Shown here: positions 1-10,345 of the stretch, piece by piece
Numbering within the stretch: the stretch's first letter is position 1
Layout: each line of letters starts with the position of its first letter
Assembly: GCA_963580285.1 (NCBI GenBank)
Contig: OY757010.1
Coordinates: 63,510,406 to 63,574,405, forward strand
DNA length: 64,000 nt
Source of the DNA: Lucinisca nassula
Taxonomy: Eukaryota > Mollusca > Bivalvia > Lucinida > Lucinidae
Reading direction: 5' to 3'
Program-made: the position numbers and the translations under genes
Notes under the pieces: model-generated
Seen by the model: the letters and a program-made list of their open reading frames with translations, nothing else
Told to the model about the DNA's origin: nothing
Databases searched by the model: none

Positions 1-410
1 AATTCCGTCCCGAGAGACACTGTCCGGAAAGCGATCCCGAGGGACGGATTTTTCTACCCCCCCCCCCCCCTCACACCCATATTGGATTCTTTTTCTTGCA
101 TACCTTCCATTTCTTAGCGCGGATTTTTAATGGTGCAGTCACTTCGGTTACCAATGTCCGCCATATTGTGTTGACACTGCAAGAATGTTTAGTGACGTCA
201 CGTAACGTGCTGTGGCGTCAACATTAACGACGGCGCATACGAGGTCGTAATCAACTAGTGCATTTATCAAACACGCGATTATATTCGATTTTGGGTCGGA
301 ACACCAGGGTCAGCACATAAATTTCTATCCCAGGGTAAAATCACGGATTTCCTTGTCTGGTGTGCAAGGAAAGCATAAACTCTTTGAAAAACACCCTTAA
401 AATCTAAGAA
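1..410 (+). repeat. Dispersed repeat family R1, copy 1
   Basis: This stretch is largely alignable to 1979-2410 and, more weakly, to 1139-1360. Shared landmarks are the GAGGGACGGATTTTTCTA start, the block CACTTCGGTTACCAA, and the tail TTTCTATCCCAGGGTAAAAT. It has no coding capacity. The left edge is cut by the window, so its full length is unknown. It may be a non-autonomous transposon, because copy 3 begins inside a long perfect inverted repeat. Confidence 0.7.
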
Positions 411-499
411 AAATTCTCAGAGGTCTCTAAAAAGATTGGGTAGGCCCCCAAAAAGTAGGGTCGTAGGATTTCCGGAAACAAGACATTTTTTTTTGTCAA

Positions 500-575
500 A
501 TAGATGGGCTGCATGATGCTTCCAGTTGACAGTGTTCACGGGAGGTTAAACCTCAAATCAAACAAATATCAAATC
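500..575 (+). mobile_element. SINE with large internal deletion
   Basis: The first ~27 bases match the 5' part of the CAAA-tailed SINE (ATAGATGGGCTGCATGATGC). They jump directly to its 3' end (GGTTAAACCTCAAATCAAAC). About 220 bases of the family sequence are missing between them. Confidence 0.7.
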
Positions 576-791
576 AGTTCCTGCAATGGGCATTTGTTAG
601 TACTATAAATTTTATGCCTTATGGGCATTTGTTAGTAGTTTTGACTAGTTGATGTGATTCTAACAAAAATCCACAACCTTTTTATATTTAAGTAGCAAAT
701 ACAAGAATGTTGACCCTCTATATTTTGCCAAGGATTTGATTCACTGAAGCTGTCATTTATAACAGGTTTTGTCATCATATGAAATGTCTGT

Positions 792-1096
792 TTGTTTGTT
801 TGTTTGTTTGATTTGAGGTTTAACGTCCCCGTCAACACTGTAAAGGTCATTTTGGAGACGTTGCTTCCAATTTTGTGGGACTTTTACCCGACATTGAGAT
901 GAAATGACATCTCAAGCCCTGTCGCCCAATGAAACCAGTGTTTATTAGCATGGACAGTCCACCTCGCACCGCAGTTCATGGACAGGCTTAGATCCTCTAA
1001 GCGGTTTACCAGTACTAGTGTGCGGGCCGGATTCAGTTCTGTGTGGAAGCATCATGCAGCCCATATATTTCTTCAAGCCCCTATGGGCGGGGGCCT
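792..1096 (-). mobile_element. CAAA-tailed SINE, full length
   Basis: This is an approximately 305-bp element in minus orientation ending in a (CAAA)n tail. It is flanked by a nearly perfect direct repeat, TATGAAATGTCTGT, on both sides, which marks a retrotransposition target-site duplication. The 3' region carries the CGTCTCCAAAATGACC and GTTGACGGGGACGTTAAAC blocks shared with other SINEs in the window. I see no convincing pol III A/B boxes in the 5' part, so its promoter type is unclear. Confidence 0.85.
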
Positions 1097-1138
1097 ATGA
1101 AATGTCTGTGTGTCCTTTATGGATAATTTGTCTTATTT

Positions 1139-1360
1139 ACATGGTGTGAGGGGTGGATGGAAAAATCCGCCCCAATGGTCACTGTTTGGCAGACACTGTT
1201 GCCGACTGCAGTCACTTTGGTTGCCGACGTCCCTCATATTGTGTTGGCACAACATTGATGTTTATTTACATAAAGCAGTGTGTTGTGACATCAATGTTAA
1301 TGTAAGCACATTATGGTATATGAGATTTCAACCAGTACATTTATCAAACACGTGATTTTT
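1139..1360 (+). repeat. Dispersed repeat family R1, diverged copy 2
   Basis: It aligns with 1-270 and 1979-2240 (GTGAGGGGTGGAT, CTGCAGTCACTTTGGTTGCC, TTTATCAAACACGTGATT) but is clearly older. The short open frame inside it is not conserved in the other copies. Confidence 0.6.
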
Positions 1361-1385
1361 ACTGTTTCCCTGTGTAACAAAGGCA

Positions 1386-1865
1386 GGGTTATTATTAGCC
1401 GAAACTACGTAGTATGACCCATCTTCTTTCTTATGAATGTTTTCATTGCTCTTAAAGGAACTCATTTTTTATTTTTATTTGCCTTCACTGCAGCTAGTGT
1501 TGTGCCGTGTGGCGGCCGTAAAACGTCTCCCCGTACATCAACCATAGTGCAGTTTATATTTTACTTTTGATCCTTTGAGATCAGCGTGAATATTCTGAGA
1601 AATCAGAAAAAAAATATTGGTTTAGACTCATATTCTAGACAGGTTTTTATTTATTTCGAAACCTTTTTGATTTGTATCAGTCTTTGAATCGACTGCCTAT
1701 TCGAAATTCGCAAAATTGCAGTATGTTTCCTCTGGCTTTCTTTGCCGGATCATTACAGGGTCACTGACGAGGCTTTATTAGCCGAAACTACGTAGTATGA
1801 CCCATCTTCTTTCTTATGAATGTTTTCATTGCTCTTAAAGGAACTCATTTTTGATTTTTATTAGA
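1386..1865 (+). mobile_element. Retrozyme-like hammerhead repeat, family B dimer
   Basis: Two copies of the same unit lie head to tail. The string GAAACTACGTAGTATGACCC occurs at 1401 and again at 1784, a 383-bp period, followed in both by the same ~60 bases. The first copy has lost its catalytic CUGAUGA segment and keeps only the 3' half of the motif (1398-1420). The second copy keeps the whole architecture with one core substitution. The unit is non-coding. It shares a GTGTGGCGGCCGTAAAA block with family A at 11021, so families A and B are related. Confidence 0.75.
1758..1803 (+). ncRNA. Type I hammerhead ribozyme, family B, core-mutated
   Basis: Elements in order: stem I 5' strand GGGUCA, core CUGACGA (consensus CUGAUGA, one change), stem II GGC/GCC with a 7-nt loop, core GAA, palindromic stem III ACUACGUAGU, cleavage-site A (GUA), stem I 3' strand UGACCC. 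Stem I is a perfect 6-bp helix. The U-to-C change in the core would be expected to impair cleavage. The copy at 45209 has the intact core. Confidence 0.8.
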
Positions 1866-1910
1866 ACAGAAATTCTATTCTAAGGTAAAAGTAGGATTAT
1901 AAGGATCTTC

Positions 1911-2041
1911 TATGGATGTGAGGGGTGGATAGAAAAATCCGTCCCTCGGGATCACTGTCCGGCATCACTCGGCTGCTTGCCGAGTGATGCCGGACAGTGA
2001 TCCCGAGGGACGGATTTTTCTATCCACCCCTCACATCCATA
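1911..2041. repeat. Perfect 63-bp inverted repeat with 5-nt spacer
   Basis: Arms 1911-1973 and 1979-2041 are exact reverse complements and the spacer is TGCTT. The right arm is the 5' end of R1 copy 3. The left arm is an inverted duplicate of that end. The absence of any mismatch suggests a recent origin or gene conversion. Confidence 0.95.
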
Positions 2042-2427
2042 TTGGATTCTTTTTCTTGAATACCTTTCATTTCTTAGCTTGGAATGCTGCAGTCACTTCG
2101 GTTACCAACGTCCGCCATATTATGTTGACACTGCAGGAATGTAAATTGACTTCACGGATCGTGCATGACGTCAACCTTAACGACGGCACACACAAGGTCG
2201 TAATCAACCAGTGCATTTGTCAAACACGCGATTATATTCGATTTGGGGTGGGAACACCAGGGTCAGTATGTGTATGAATTCGGGTTTAACGTCGCTTTCA
2301 ACAATTTTTCAGTCATATCACGACGGAAACACCAGGGTCAGAACATAAATTTCTATCCCAGGGTAAAATCGCGGATTTCCTTGTCTGGTGGGCAAGAATT
2401 TATTATCTGGTGTGCATGCAAAAAAGA
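1979..2427 (+). repeat. Dispersed repeat family R1, copy 3
   Basis: It aligns along its length with 1-410. It is interrupted at 2267-2327 by a truncated SINE with a target-site duplication. It ends near the second inverted-repeat element at 2428. Confidence 0.7.
2267..2327 (-). mobile_element. 5'-truncated 61-bp SINE insertion
   Basis: The minus strand carries GATATGACTGAAAAATTGTT and GAAAGCGACGTTAAACCCGA, the 3' end of the tRNA-derived SINE at 23273-23610. The insert is bounded by a perfect 14-bp duplication, AACACCAGGGTCAG, at 2253-2266 and 2328-2341. It is therefore a genuine but severely 5'-truncated retrotransposition event. Confidence 0.85.
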
Positions 2428-2524
2428 GGATCTTACACAAGTGTCATTTCATATGTTATTTATGAAACGAGCCTTTTGCGAGTTCCATAAATTTCTTATG
2501 AAATGACCATGACTGCAAGATTCT
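2428..2524. repeat. Degenerate foldback element
   Basis: It carries the same outline as the clean palindrome at 49500-49592: GATCTTACAC...GTCATTTCAT, then TTTATGAAACGAG, a short loop, and the reverse of both. The arms here carry several mismatches. Confidence 0.6.
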
Positions 2525-3199
2525 GTTTTATTATATGGATTTTATCACCTTTGAATTTGACAATTATTTCACAAAAAAAAAAATCATTGACATGGATATC
2601 GGCCTGGCGTAACTTAATCCAAGCGAAGTATTATTACATGTGTACCCAGCAAAAAATCGAATCGGCCTGTGCATCTGCATAGTCTGATAACAGTGTTTGC
2701 TGTATGCTATGACACTTAGCTTCTTCCGACGGACATATGAGACCGTTCTTTGGCTTAGTTGATATGTATGCTATGTTGTCTTTAAATTCCGAAGATAATG
2801 CATCCTTTCATATGGAGCACTCACAACCTATGTTTGCAGTATAAATAAGAAATGTGTCATGGAGTTTCATCAGAAAAGTAGCCATTTTTGAGATGTGAAA
2901 AAATGTACTATTTCGCATGAGCATGTTATCGTAATGACATTTCCATTTCACGCATTTGCATGTAGTTTGTCCATGGCATATCCTTCTTTTCTATCCAATA
3001 AACTCAGGACTTCAACGTTGTATTTTTTTCAATGAGCAGATGTTTTTCTTCCAGATTAGAAGTTTTATACATTCCTCATCTTGACGCTGTTTGCTGTGGG
3101 TATCGTCTCGTAAATGTTTTTCCATATGCTTCCATTAATTTTGACACTCACAACTCCCGTTGACACAAAGCATTAACCGGGAGTTATAGTTTGGACCTA
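2525..3199. other. No recognised feature
   Basis: AT-rich sequence with no convincing reading frame, repeat match or RNA gene that I can support. Confidence 0.5.
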
Positions 3200-3473
3200 C
3201 ATCACGAAAACACGCCTATATAATTTTGACCCCCTTGAACCCAAAGTAAAACCACTGGAGTTTCCGGGGGTATACCTTATTTTTCTTATTTTTGCTCGAA
3301 AATATAGATTGTGGGTACTCGTTAGAACCGCCTCGATGAGGCGGTTATAACGAGTGCCTAAAATCTGTATTTTGAGCAGAAATAAGAAAAATATCACAAT
3401 ATTTCATCATAACATTTTCATTTGTTCGGCGTTAAAGGTGGCAATGTATTTGTATAGGCGTGTTTACGTAATG
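3200..3473. mobile_element. Foldback MITE, 'GAAAACACGCC' family
   Basis: Terminal inverted repeats CATCACGAAAACACGCC / GGCGTGTTTACGTAATG bound 274 bp. The centre is a long hairpin around GGGTACTCGTTAGAACCGCC and its reverse complement. No coding capacity. The family recurs at 4665, 7571, 9969, 22362 and 45380, with diverged cousins at 5070, 11308 and 12931. Confidence 0.85.
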
Positions 3474-4369
3474 AGGTTTATCAATCAAAAACGGTGAAAT
3501 ACCATGTTGACCAGCATCCGCGTGCAGTTTCCGGGTTATGAATCTGGTTACCCATAATCCCGCAGAAAATAAATAATGACAATTAAAAAAATAATATCCT
3601 ATTTTGTTGGCCACCGCTTTCAACCCAGTCCACCAGGCATGTAGATTTTCGTTTTGAAATTTGCCGAAACAACCTTTTTACCAAAGCAACTTCTTTTAAT
3701 TTCACCAAATCTGTTATTGTCCAATCATAGGACAGATACATCTGACTCTTCATAAATCCTTTTGGCAAATAGCTGCGATGTTTGCAGTCACGAGACTGTG
3801 ACCTTTAGCGTTTCAAAAGCATCTCCGTCTAAGTACATTAGAATCATTTCCTCTTGAAGTATTGGCAAACTTTTAACAAGCAAGCGCCCCATAGGGTTTA
3901 TGAAAATGTGCTTCCTTTAGACGGATGCTTGCATACGAAAGGTGAGTTTTAATGCGTTTCCCTTTTGGGGGAACTGGATGCGGGCGTGTTTAAAACAAGT
4001 TGCTTGCAACTAGTCAGTACGCTCTCAGACTTTACTCTTCATGAGCATGGAAGGTACCGTATGAAATGCTCGAAAGTTAAGACAATTATGTAGCATTTTC
4101 AAAACACAATTCGCTTGACAAATCCTTGGTTAAATATTCATTGCGTAGCAAGGGACATGTTCAAACAGTATGACCCCACACCGCTTCAGCAGTAACATTC
4201 GCAGAATATATGTGACACAGTATAAAAAAGCTGTCACTTTTTATACAGAAGTGGATGAATCACAGAATTGTATAATACTTTGAAACCAGTTTTTTTTTCT
4301 TTTCTTAATTAGCACAGACTAAAACCGTTCTTTTTAGTATGAGCGCATATAAAAATAAAAACTACAGGC
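3474..4369. other. No recognised feature
   Basis: Mixed-composition DNA. Short open frames show no motif or conservation elsewhere in the window. Confidence 0.45.
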
Positions 4370-5069
4370 TCAAATTGGCCATAAATCGCTCACCTGGTTG
4401 AGGCTAATCATATATTAGATTGCTTTGATGCCTCTGCTAAATTTTCGAACAACTCAATTTTACTTTGGATTCAGGAAAAAATAATGTTGGTGCACCTTAT
4501 ATCAGAATGCAATTTTAGCAATAACTCATCACCACGTCACCAAAATGCCGCCTCCCAACTTTCGACTCAATCCTATTTTCCCGTAGAAGAGCAGGTGCAC
4601 ATGTAGTTGGAGGATATTCAATATGGATGCAATCTTGGATATCTGAACGGAACTATTTTAGTACCATCACGAAAACACGCCTATATAATTCTGTCCCCCT
4701 TAAACCCTACTTTTATATAGTAAAACTGGGGTTTGCAGGGGTAAACCTTATTTTTCTTATTTCTGCTCAAAAATATAGATTGTTGGTACTCAATAGAACC
4801 GCCTCGCGGTTCTAACGAGTACCCAAAATCTATATTTTGAGCAGAAATAAGAAAAATATCACAATTTTCAGCTTAAAATTTTAGTTTTTTCGGCGGGAAA
4901 ATATACCATATATTTGTATAGGCGTGTTTTCGTAATGTACTGAATCTAAATGTAATGTACTGAGCCAAATTGCTGGCTCATCCTGACTTGCCATCCGGAA
5001 GCTGCTGTTTGAAATTTTCCAAGATGGTGGCCATCAAGGATATCGGAACGGAACAATTGTAGCAAATCT
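4370..5069 (+). repeat. Degenerate satellite-like repeat interrupted by a MITE
   Basis: Phrases such as CGCTCACCTGG, TATCAGAATGCAATTTTAGCA and GATATCGGAACGGAACAATT also occur in the arrays at 49100-49330 and 51447-52160. The MITE at 4665-4937 is inserted inside it, flanked by TAC on both sides. Confidence 0.55.
4665..4937. mobile_element. Foldback MITE, 'GAAAACACGCC' family
   Basis: 273 bp with near-identical termini (CATCACGAAAACACGCC / GGCGTGTTTTCGTAATG). The central hairpin consists of GGTACTCAATAGAACCGCC and GCGGTTCTAACGAGTACC. A TAC triplet on both sides may be the target-site duplication. Confidence 0.85.
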
Positions 5070-5362
5070 ATTACGATAACACATCCGTATGATATAGTGC
5101 GTTTTTCAAACCTCAAAAAAGGTAATTTTTCTGATGAAAATGTGTGATATTTTTCTTATTTATACTTCAAACATAGGTTTGGTTGCTCGTTAAAAACCGT
5201 CTCAATTTGAACCACCTCAATGAGGCGGTTCTAACGAGTACCCACAACCTATGTACTGGAGCAGAAATAAGAAAAATAATGTATACCTCTCTAAACCCCA
5301 GTTTGCTCTATATAAAGTGGGGTGTAAGGGGGTGTTCATTACACGGACTTGTTCACGTGATG
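5070..5362. mobile_element. Foldback MITE, cousin family
   Basis: The termini read TTACGATAACACATCCG / CGGACTTGTTCACGTGATGG. The central inverted repeat (AACCGCCTCAATGAGGCGGTT type) and flanking CTTATTT..AAATAAG blocks are the same as in the main MITE family. Confidence 0.7.
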
Positions 5363-5527
5363 GTTTGAAATTTTCCAAGATGGTGGCCATCAAGGATATC
5401 GGAACGGAACAATTGTAGCAAATCCATTACGATAACACATCCGTGTGATATAGGGCATTTTTTCAAACCGCAAAAAGGTATTTTTTCTGATGAAAATGTG
5501 TGATATTTTTCTTATTTATACTCCAAT
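5363..5527. repeat. Direct duplication of 5007-5175
   Basis: The ~165 bp starting TTTGAAATTTTCCAAGATGG (5365) repeats the sequence at 5007 almost exactly, including the left end of the cousin MITE. A segment carrying a MITE and its flank was therefore duplicated in tandem, and the second MITE copy is truncated. Confidence 0.75.
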
Positions 5528-6390
5528 GATATTGGGTAATTTGAAAGGTTATATTGGCCTGCGAAATTTACAGCTTCGCATGACAGATACATGTATCAAG
5601 GCTCTGATCGAAGAAGGCATTGGGCGCATTGTTGAAAAAGAAGGATCTACTTGCTGCACACATGTCGAGAAGGCTGAACAGGACAAATGGAATTGAGGCT
5701 GAAATGGAGCGAACCATGAAACACGTGGACTCAAACAGTGACGTTAGAAATGATAGCGACTAAGGTACAGAGACTGCTTCTGAGGGTGATGAATCTACCG
5801 ACGCTGCCGAAGAATCAAAACTGTTTTTGTAATGCAATTTTGAAATAAGAAATTATGAAATTGTGAAATTCAAGCTAATGTGAATCGCTTAAATTTGAAA
5901 ACAATGAATTTCATACTAATAAAAAATCAAAGAAAAACTAAAAAAGAAACTAATCTTAGAATAAAAAAACACAACGAAAACAAATACATATAATAAAAAT
6001 AATCAAAACTATATGTAGAGCTGTAGCAAGACTCAAAATGTATGTGATAAAATTTCTTTATAATAATACAGAAAAAAAAAAAAAAAAAAAAATAAAGGTT
6101 TTAAAATAATTACGCCGCGAGAGTGTTTATCCCACACCATAACGAGGACTTCATTGATTGTGAAATGTAACTATAAAGAACCACTCGGCTATTTGTTATT
6201 CACGAGCATTTCCGCGTAGAGTAAACTTACATTCAAAACGATGCCTACCATTAAATTATTACGTAAGATATTTGTCTTTAAGTTTTTTCAGTTCTTCTCG
6301 ACAAGTTTTGTATTCTTATTTCCTATTTTTTATAATTCAAACAATGTGTGTTATTGTTGCGCATTAGAATGAGCTTCAGCATCTACTTTA
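5528..6390 (+). other. Gene-like remnant followed by A-rich tract
   Basis: 5560-5830 contains overlapping short frames that read like the acidic, Lys/Glu-rich end of a protein, but frames change and no family is recognisable. It is followed by very A-rich DNA and a 21-nt poly(A) run (about 6072-6092). A decayed retrocopy with a poly(A) tail is possible. I could not identify a parent gene. Confidence 0.25.
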
Positions 6391-6607
6391 TTAACCCATT
6401 CAGTACCAGAAACCCTTGCCCCTGGCAAACAGTGCAGGCCCAGATCAGACGCCGCAGAAAGTTTGATCAGGGCCTACACTGTTTGGAAAAAGTTAAGCCA
6501 TTTTCCAGACATATTTTGAAGAAAACACAACCTGACACCCCTACATTTCGAAATGGACTCCTGCTATATATAAGGAGGAAGATTCCATTTGGTACAGAAA
6601 GGGTTAA
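6391..6607. mobile_element. piggyBac-type MITE (TTAA-flanked)
   Basis: The 217-bp element begins TTAACCCATTCAGTACCAGA and ends GGTACAGAAAGGGTTAA. TTAA at both ends and CCC-starting termini are what piggyBac-superfamily elements leave. No transposase. Related copies are at 16141 and 21484 (reverse). Tandem internal fragments lie at 44095-45195. Confidence 0.75.
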
Positions 6608-6756
6608 TGACTTTGGCATCCCTATGTAACGGTATCAGATGGACCAGTCGGTGTGACGTAATGTTCAGCAAACATTCATCGACCTATAGATGGAAAGTAT
6701 AAACACTACATGTACATGTTTTCGACAAACTCATAAATCAAACAACTGCATTGAAA

Positions 6757-7534
6757 CCAGTGCTTCAGCTGAAGTGCACGACCCGCCGGATGCTTTTAGC
6801 TTTATGAGTGTTACTATATATGGGTATGGCGGCCATTTTGGTCATGTGATCTGGACATAAAACGGTTCCCCCAATAAATGCGCCTTATCGTAATGAGCAA
6901 AAATATATCTTATACTTTAGTACTGTATTCTGAATCGTTTGCAGGATAAAATGCATTCTTACTTTTCCAATACAAAATCATATGTGTCAAAGTTTGACCT
7001 AGGCACAAAGAATGTCAAGGTCAACCCAGGTTCCCCATTTAACACTTTATGATGGGCCTACGTCCCAGATGCTATTTATCAAGTTTCGTGGAAATCTGCC
7101 CAGTGGTTCTGGAAAAGACTATTTTTGAAGGGGTTTTACCATATATGGCTTGGCGGCCATTTTGGTCATGTGACCTGGACCCCATGAGCAAATTTTGGTT
7201 TCCCCCATCCCATAGAGGCTCCATATGAAATTTGACTTCAATCGGTCAAACGGTTTCCGAGGAGAAGCAGTTCGAAAATTTTCTCATTTTTCGCCTCAAG
7301 ACGAGGCTATACTAAATGGAATGTAATATTTGGCAATTTCATTGGTTAGATCTCATTGATATCTATCAGTATGCCAAAAAAGATTTAAATATTCCAATCG
7401 GTTAAGTCACTATCACCAATTTTCACAAACGGGTTACGGACGGACAGACAGACTGACAAAATGACACGGTGATTTTAGGGCACTCTTAGAAAATCAACCG
7501 ACTTCAGTCGGCCACTTTTTCTGCGGGTCGTGCA
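6757..7534 (-). mobile_element. Minisatellite-bearing transposon, monomeric copy
   Basis: The reverse complement of this segment matches 27528-29723 from end to end. It has a single long repeat unit instead of an array. Ends carry the inverted pair TGCACGACCCGC / GCGGGTCGTGCA. Internal landmarks are the conserved GGTCATGTGA...GGCCGCC block, the GCCTC..GAGGC hairpin and a GACGGACAGACAGAC microsatellite. No coding capacity, so it is non-autonomous. Confidence 0.75.
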
Positions 7535-7570
7535 ATATTGTGCAACATGGGCATTAATCTTCTCGCCACA

Positions 7571-7834
7571 CATCATGAAAACACGCCTATACAAATACAC
7601 TGTAAAATTAACCGCCAAAAAAAAACTAAATTTTTGGATGAAAAATTGTGATATTTTTCATAATTCTGCTCGAAATATAGATTGTGGGTTCTCTTTAGAA
7701 CCGCCTCATAGTACCCACAATCTATATTTTTGAGCAGGAATAAGAAAAAAAGGTTTACCCCCGTAAACCCCAGTTTTACTATATAAAACTGGGGTTCAAG
7801 GGGGTCAAAATTATATAGGCGTGTTTTCGTGATG
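7571..7834. mobile_element. Foldback MITE, 'GAAAACACGCC' family
   Basis: 264 bp with ends CATCATGAAAACACGCC / GGCGTGTTTTCGTGATG. Part of one arm of the central hairpin is deleted. A further degenerate cousin fragment continues at about 7845-8010 (GAGGCGGTTCTATC). Confidence 0.8.
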
Positions 7835-8230
7835 AAATCCCGCCAGTGTACTTGACGTCCTTGAAAACCCCATTTTGTATAGGAAATAAACATTGGTGTA
7901 TATTATTTCCTTACTTTTTAAAAGAAATATATAGAATGTGGGATTTTTAGAGGCGGTTCTATCAAGAATCCGCCCTTATGTTTGCAGCAGACAAAAGAAC
8001 ACATGACACATCAGGTGAACATGACCATGTAACGAACTAAACCCCACTGTATATAGAGAGTATCTATATTTGCAGTTTGTAAATTGAATGAATCAATTGC
8101 ATCGAGTAGTCACGAGTTGTTTGCTTGATAGCTAGCAATGTACGTGGCTTAATTAATAATTAATAGAAGATTACTATTCAGTAGTTTCCTTAATGTGTAC
8201 CGATCTCTAAATAAGGTCGATTTTTAATAT

Positions 8231-9423
8231 TATACTCATATTCAATGAAAACGCACCGCTTCGTGCCCTCGGTATGGTTGAAGGTGGGCTTTCATATTGC
8301 CAAGTTGCAGAGCGAATGGGTTGTTAACACAATACGATTGCTCAATGCGTCGAAAGGCACAACGCTGCGGAGTCTGTGGACGATAGACAGCGCCCTGGAC
8401 ATGAATGTGTCACTACACGTCAGCAGGACCGGTACATAGTTTTGAGTCATTTACGCGACCGATTCAGTACGTCTGTAGAAACTGTCCAGGAGACAGTGGG
8501 AACCCAAAACATACGCGTAAGTGTCTTAACTGTGCCGTGCGTCTCCAGGTACGCGGTATTTCTACCCATAAGACGTATAGGGGAACGTTTTGACGGCGGA
8601 ACGTGGAATCAGTCGCTTTAATTGGTGTCGACAGCGTATCCGATGGACACAACGTACTGTTCACGGACGAGTCCCTTTTTTGTGTTGAAATGTTTGATAT
8701 GCAGCGTTAAGTATTGCCTCAACGCGGGGAGCGATTTCAAGACGGTTGTGGTAAAACAGGTGTCACGTTGGGGTGGTGGTAGCGTAATGGTGTGGGGAGC
8801 CACAAAACCCAACTCATCGTTGTTGATGGCAATTTGACGGCACGTCTGTACATCGATGAAATCTTAGAGCCAGAGGTGGTACCGTTTTATGCAATAACGG
8901 TGACGTTACGCATTTCCAAAAGGACAATGCACGTGCTCATTTTGCGAGGCAAACCATGGACTCTTTTAATCAAACGGTGTGCAAGTTCTTCTTTGGCCTG
9001 CGTTTTCACCGGTTTTAAACCCGGTTGAGCATCTTTCAGCCAGCTCGGAAAATTTATGTACAGCCGTCGTCATCCGCCAATCAGCCGTCAGCAGCTTGCC
9101 ATGACGCTAGAGGAAGAATGGGACAACATCACACAAGACCAGATACAGCGCTTAATTCGAAGCATGCGGCTTCGATGCCAAGCAACACTTGATGCTAATG
9201 GTGGACATACCCTGTATTAGGATATGTGATTTTGATTTTTCGGGTGTGTGGACTTATTCGAGTCTCCGTATCTCTGCATCCAATGAAATGCTGTATCTCT
9301 GTAGTGAGTCTGTGGATACGTTAGTGATATTTCATTAAACGTGATCAAATGCTGTAAATATTGCGAATAAAATAAAATTTGAGTTATAAAACTAGTGGTT
9401 CGTTTTCATTGAATGTGAGTATA
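8231..9423 (+). mobile_element. Tc1/mariner-type transposon, inactive
   Basis: Terminal inverted repeats TATACTCATATTCAATGAAA (8231) and its complement at 9404-9423 differ at one position. TA sits at both outer ends, as expected for Tc1/mariner. The 1.19-kb length is normal for the superfamily. The interior is a decayed transposase. Confidence 0.9.
8245..9230 (+). pseudogene. Tc1-type DD34E transposase pseudogene
   Basis: Three catalytic blocks are readable in different frames. First Asp is in FTDES (codon near 8666). Then comes the conserved WGGGSVMVWG block (8770-8800). Second Asp is in QKDNARAH (8923). The Glu is in NPVEH (9027). The distance between second Asp and Glu is within one base of the DD34E spacing, so a small indel separates them. 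The N-terminal DNA-binding region is heavily shifted. Such enzymes cut and paste the element at TA sites. This copy cannot encode one. Confidence 0.85.
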
Positions 9424-9596
9424 GCATTATTATTATTAGAATCAGCAGAATAAGGAAGCGCGCAGTGCTGAACACCCGTGCCACATGATCAGCTGCCATT
9501 CACCAGCCTGTATAGACGGTTGGTCTCAAATGGCACATCTAAGGGAAGCCATTGCCGGTCAAGTGTAATAATGATAATGATAATAATAATAAACAT

Positions 9597-9862
9597 CAGG
9601 GGCGAGTTGTTCAAAGCATCGTTAGCTTAACGAGCTCGTTAGTGGTCATATTGTTAACTCTTCTAGCAAGTACAATATTGAAATTTTTGGTATTTTTGCT
9701 GAAAAAAATGTGAGCAGCTTTTGCATTTTTTCAGCAAAAATTTCAGCAAAAATTTCATATTTGCCATATTTAATGATCCATGTTTTAACGATTCGTTAAC
9801 TAACGACGTCTTTAGTTTTAACCAACAAGCCCCAGGTTAACAAGCCTGTGTAATGAACGCCC
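9597..9862. mobile_element. Possible MITE with GGGGCG termini
   Basis: GGGGCGAGTTGTTCAAAG on the left and AATGAACGCCCC on the right are loosely inverted. Nearby GCTTAACGAGCTCGTTAG and AACGATTCGTTAACTAACGA blocks are also complementary. There is no second copy in the window, so the call is weak. The flanking DNA at 9424-9596 and 9863-9968 shows nothing recognisable. Confidence 0.3.
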
Positions 9863-9968
9863 CTTTAAACCGCAATTAATATATAGAAAAGTGAGTTTAT
9901 CGAGGTATACTCTATTTTCCTTAATTAGTTCAAATTCTTCTCATAATGTCTTGTTTCTGATACCCACA

Positions 9969-10345
9969 ATCATGAAAACACGTCTTTATAAATCTGACCC
10001 TCTTGAACACCACTTTTATATAGTAATCTGGGGGTTACAGGGGTACACCTTATTTTTCTTATTTCTGCTATAAAATATAGATTGTAGGTACTCGTTAGAA
10101 CCGCCTCAATGAGGATAAAAGCAGAAATAAGAAAATTGTTATAATTTTTACCTAATATATGTCATATCTGACACCATGTCTGACGCCATTATTTAATATG
10201 GAGATGTTTTCCTAATGAGCTGGTGGTTCTAATGGGCACCCACAAATTTTGCTTTGACGAAAAAATAAGTAAAATATTAATAATTTTCATCGGAAAACTC
10301 TAGTTCTGTGTTATGAAAGACGCATTTTTAGCATACGGTCGCGTT
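9969..10345. mobile_element. Foldback MITE fragments, two adjacent
   Basis: The first fragment starts ATCATGAAAACACG and keeps TACTCGTTAGAACCGCCTC but lost the second hairpin arm. A second cousin fragment (GGTTCTAATGGGCACCCAC, 10206) follows. Both are degenerate. Confidence 0.6.
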
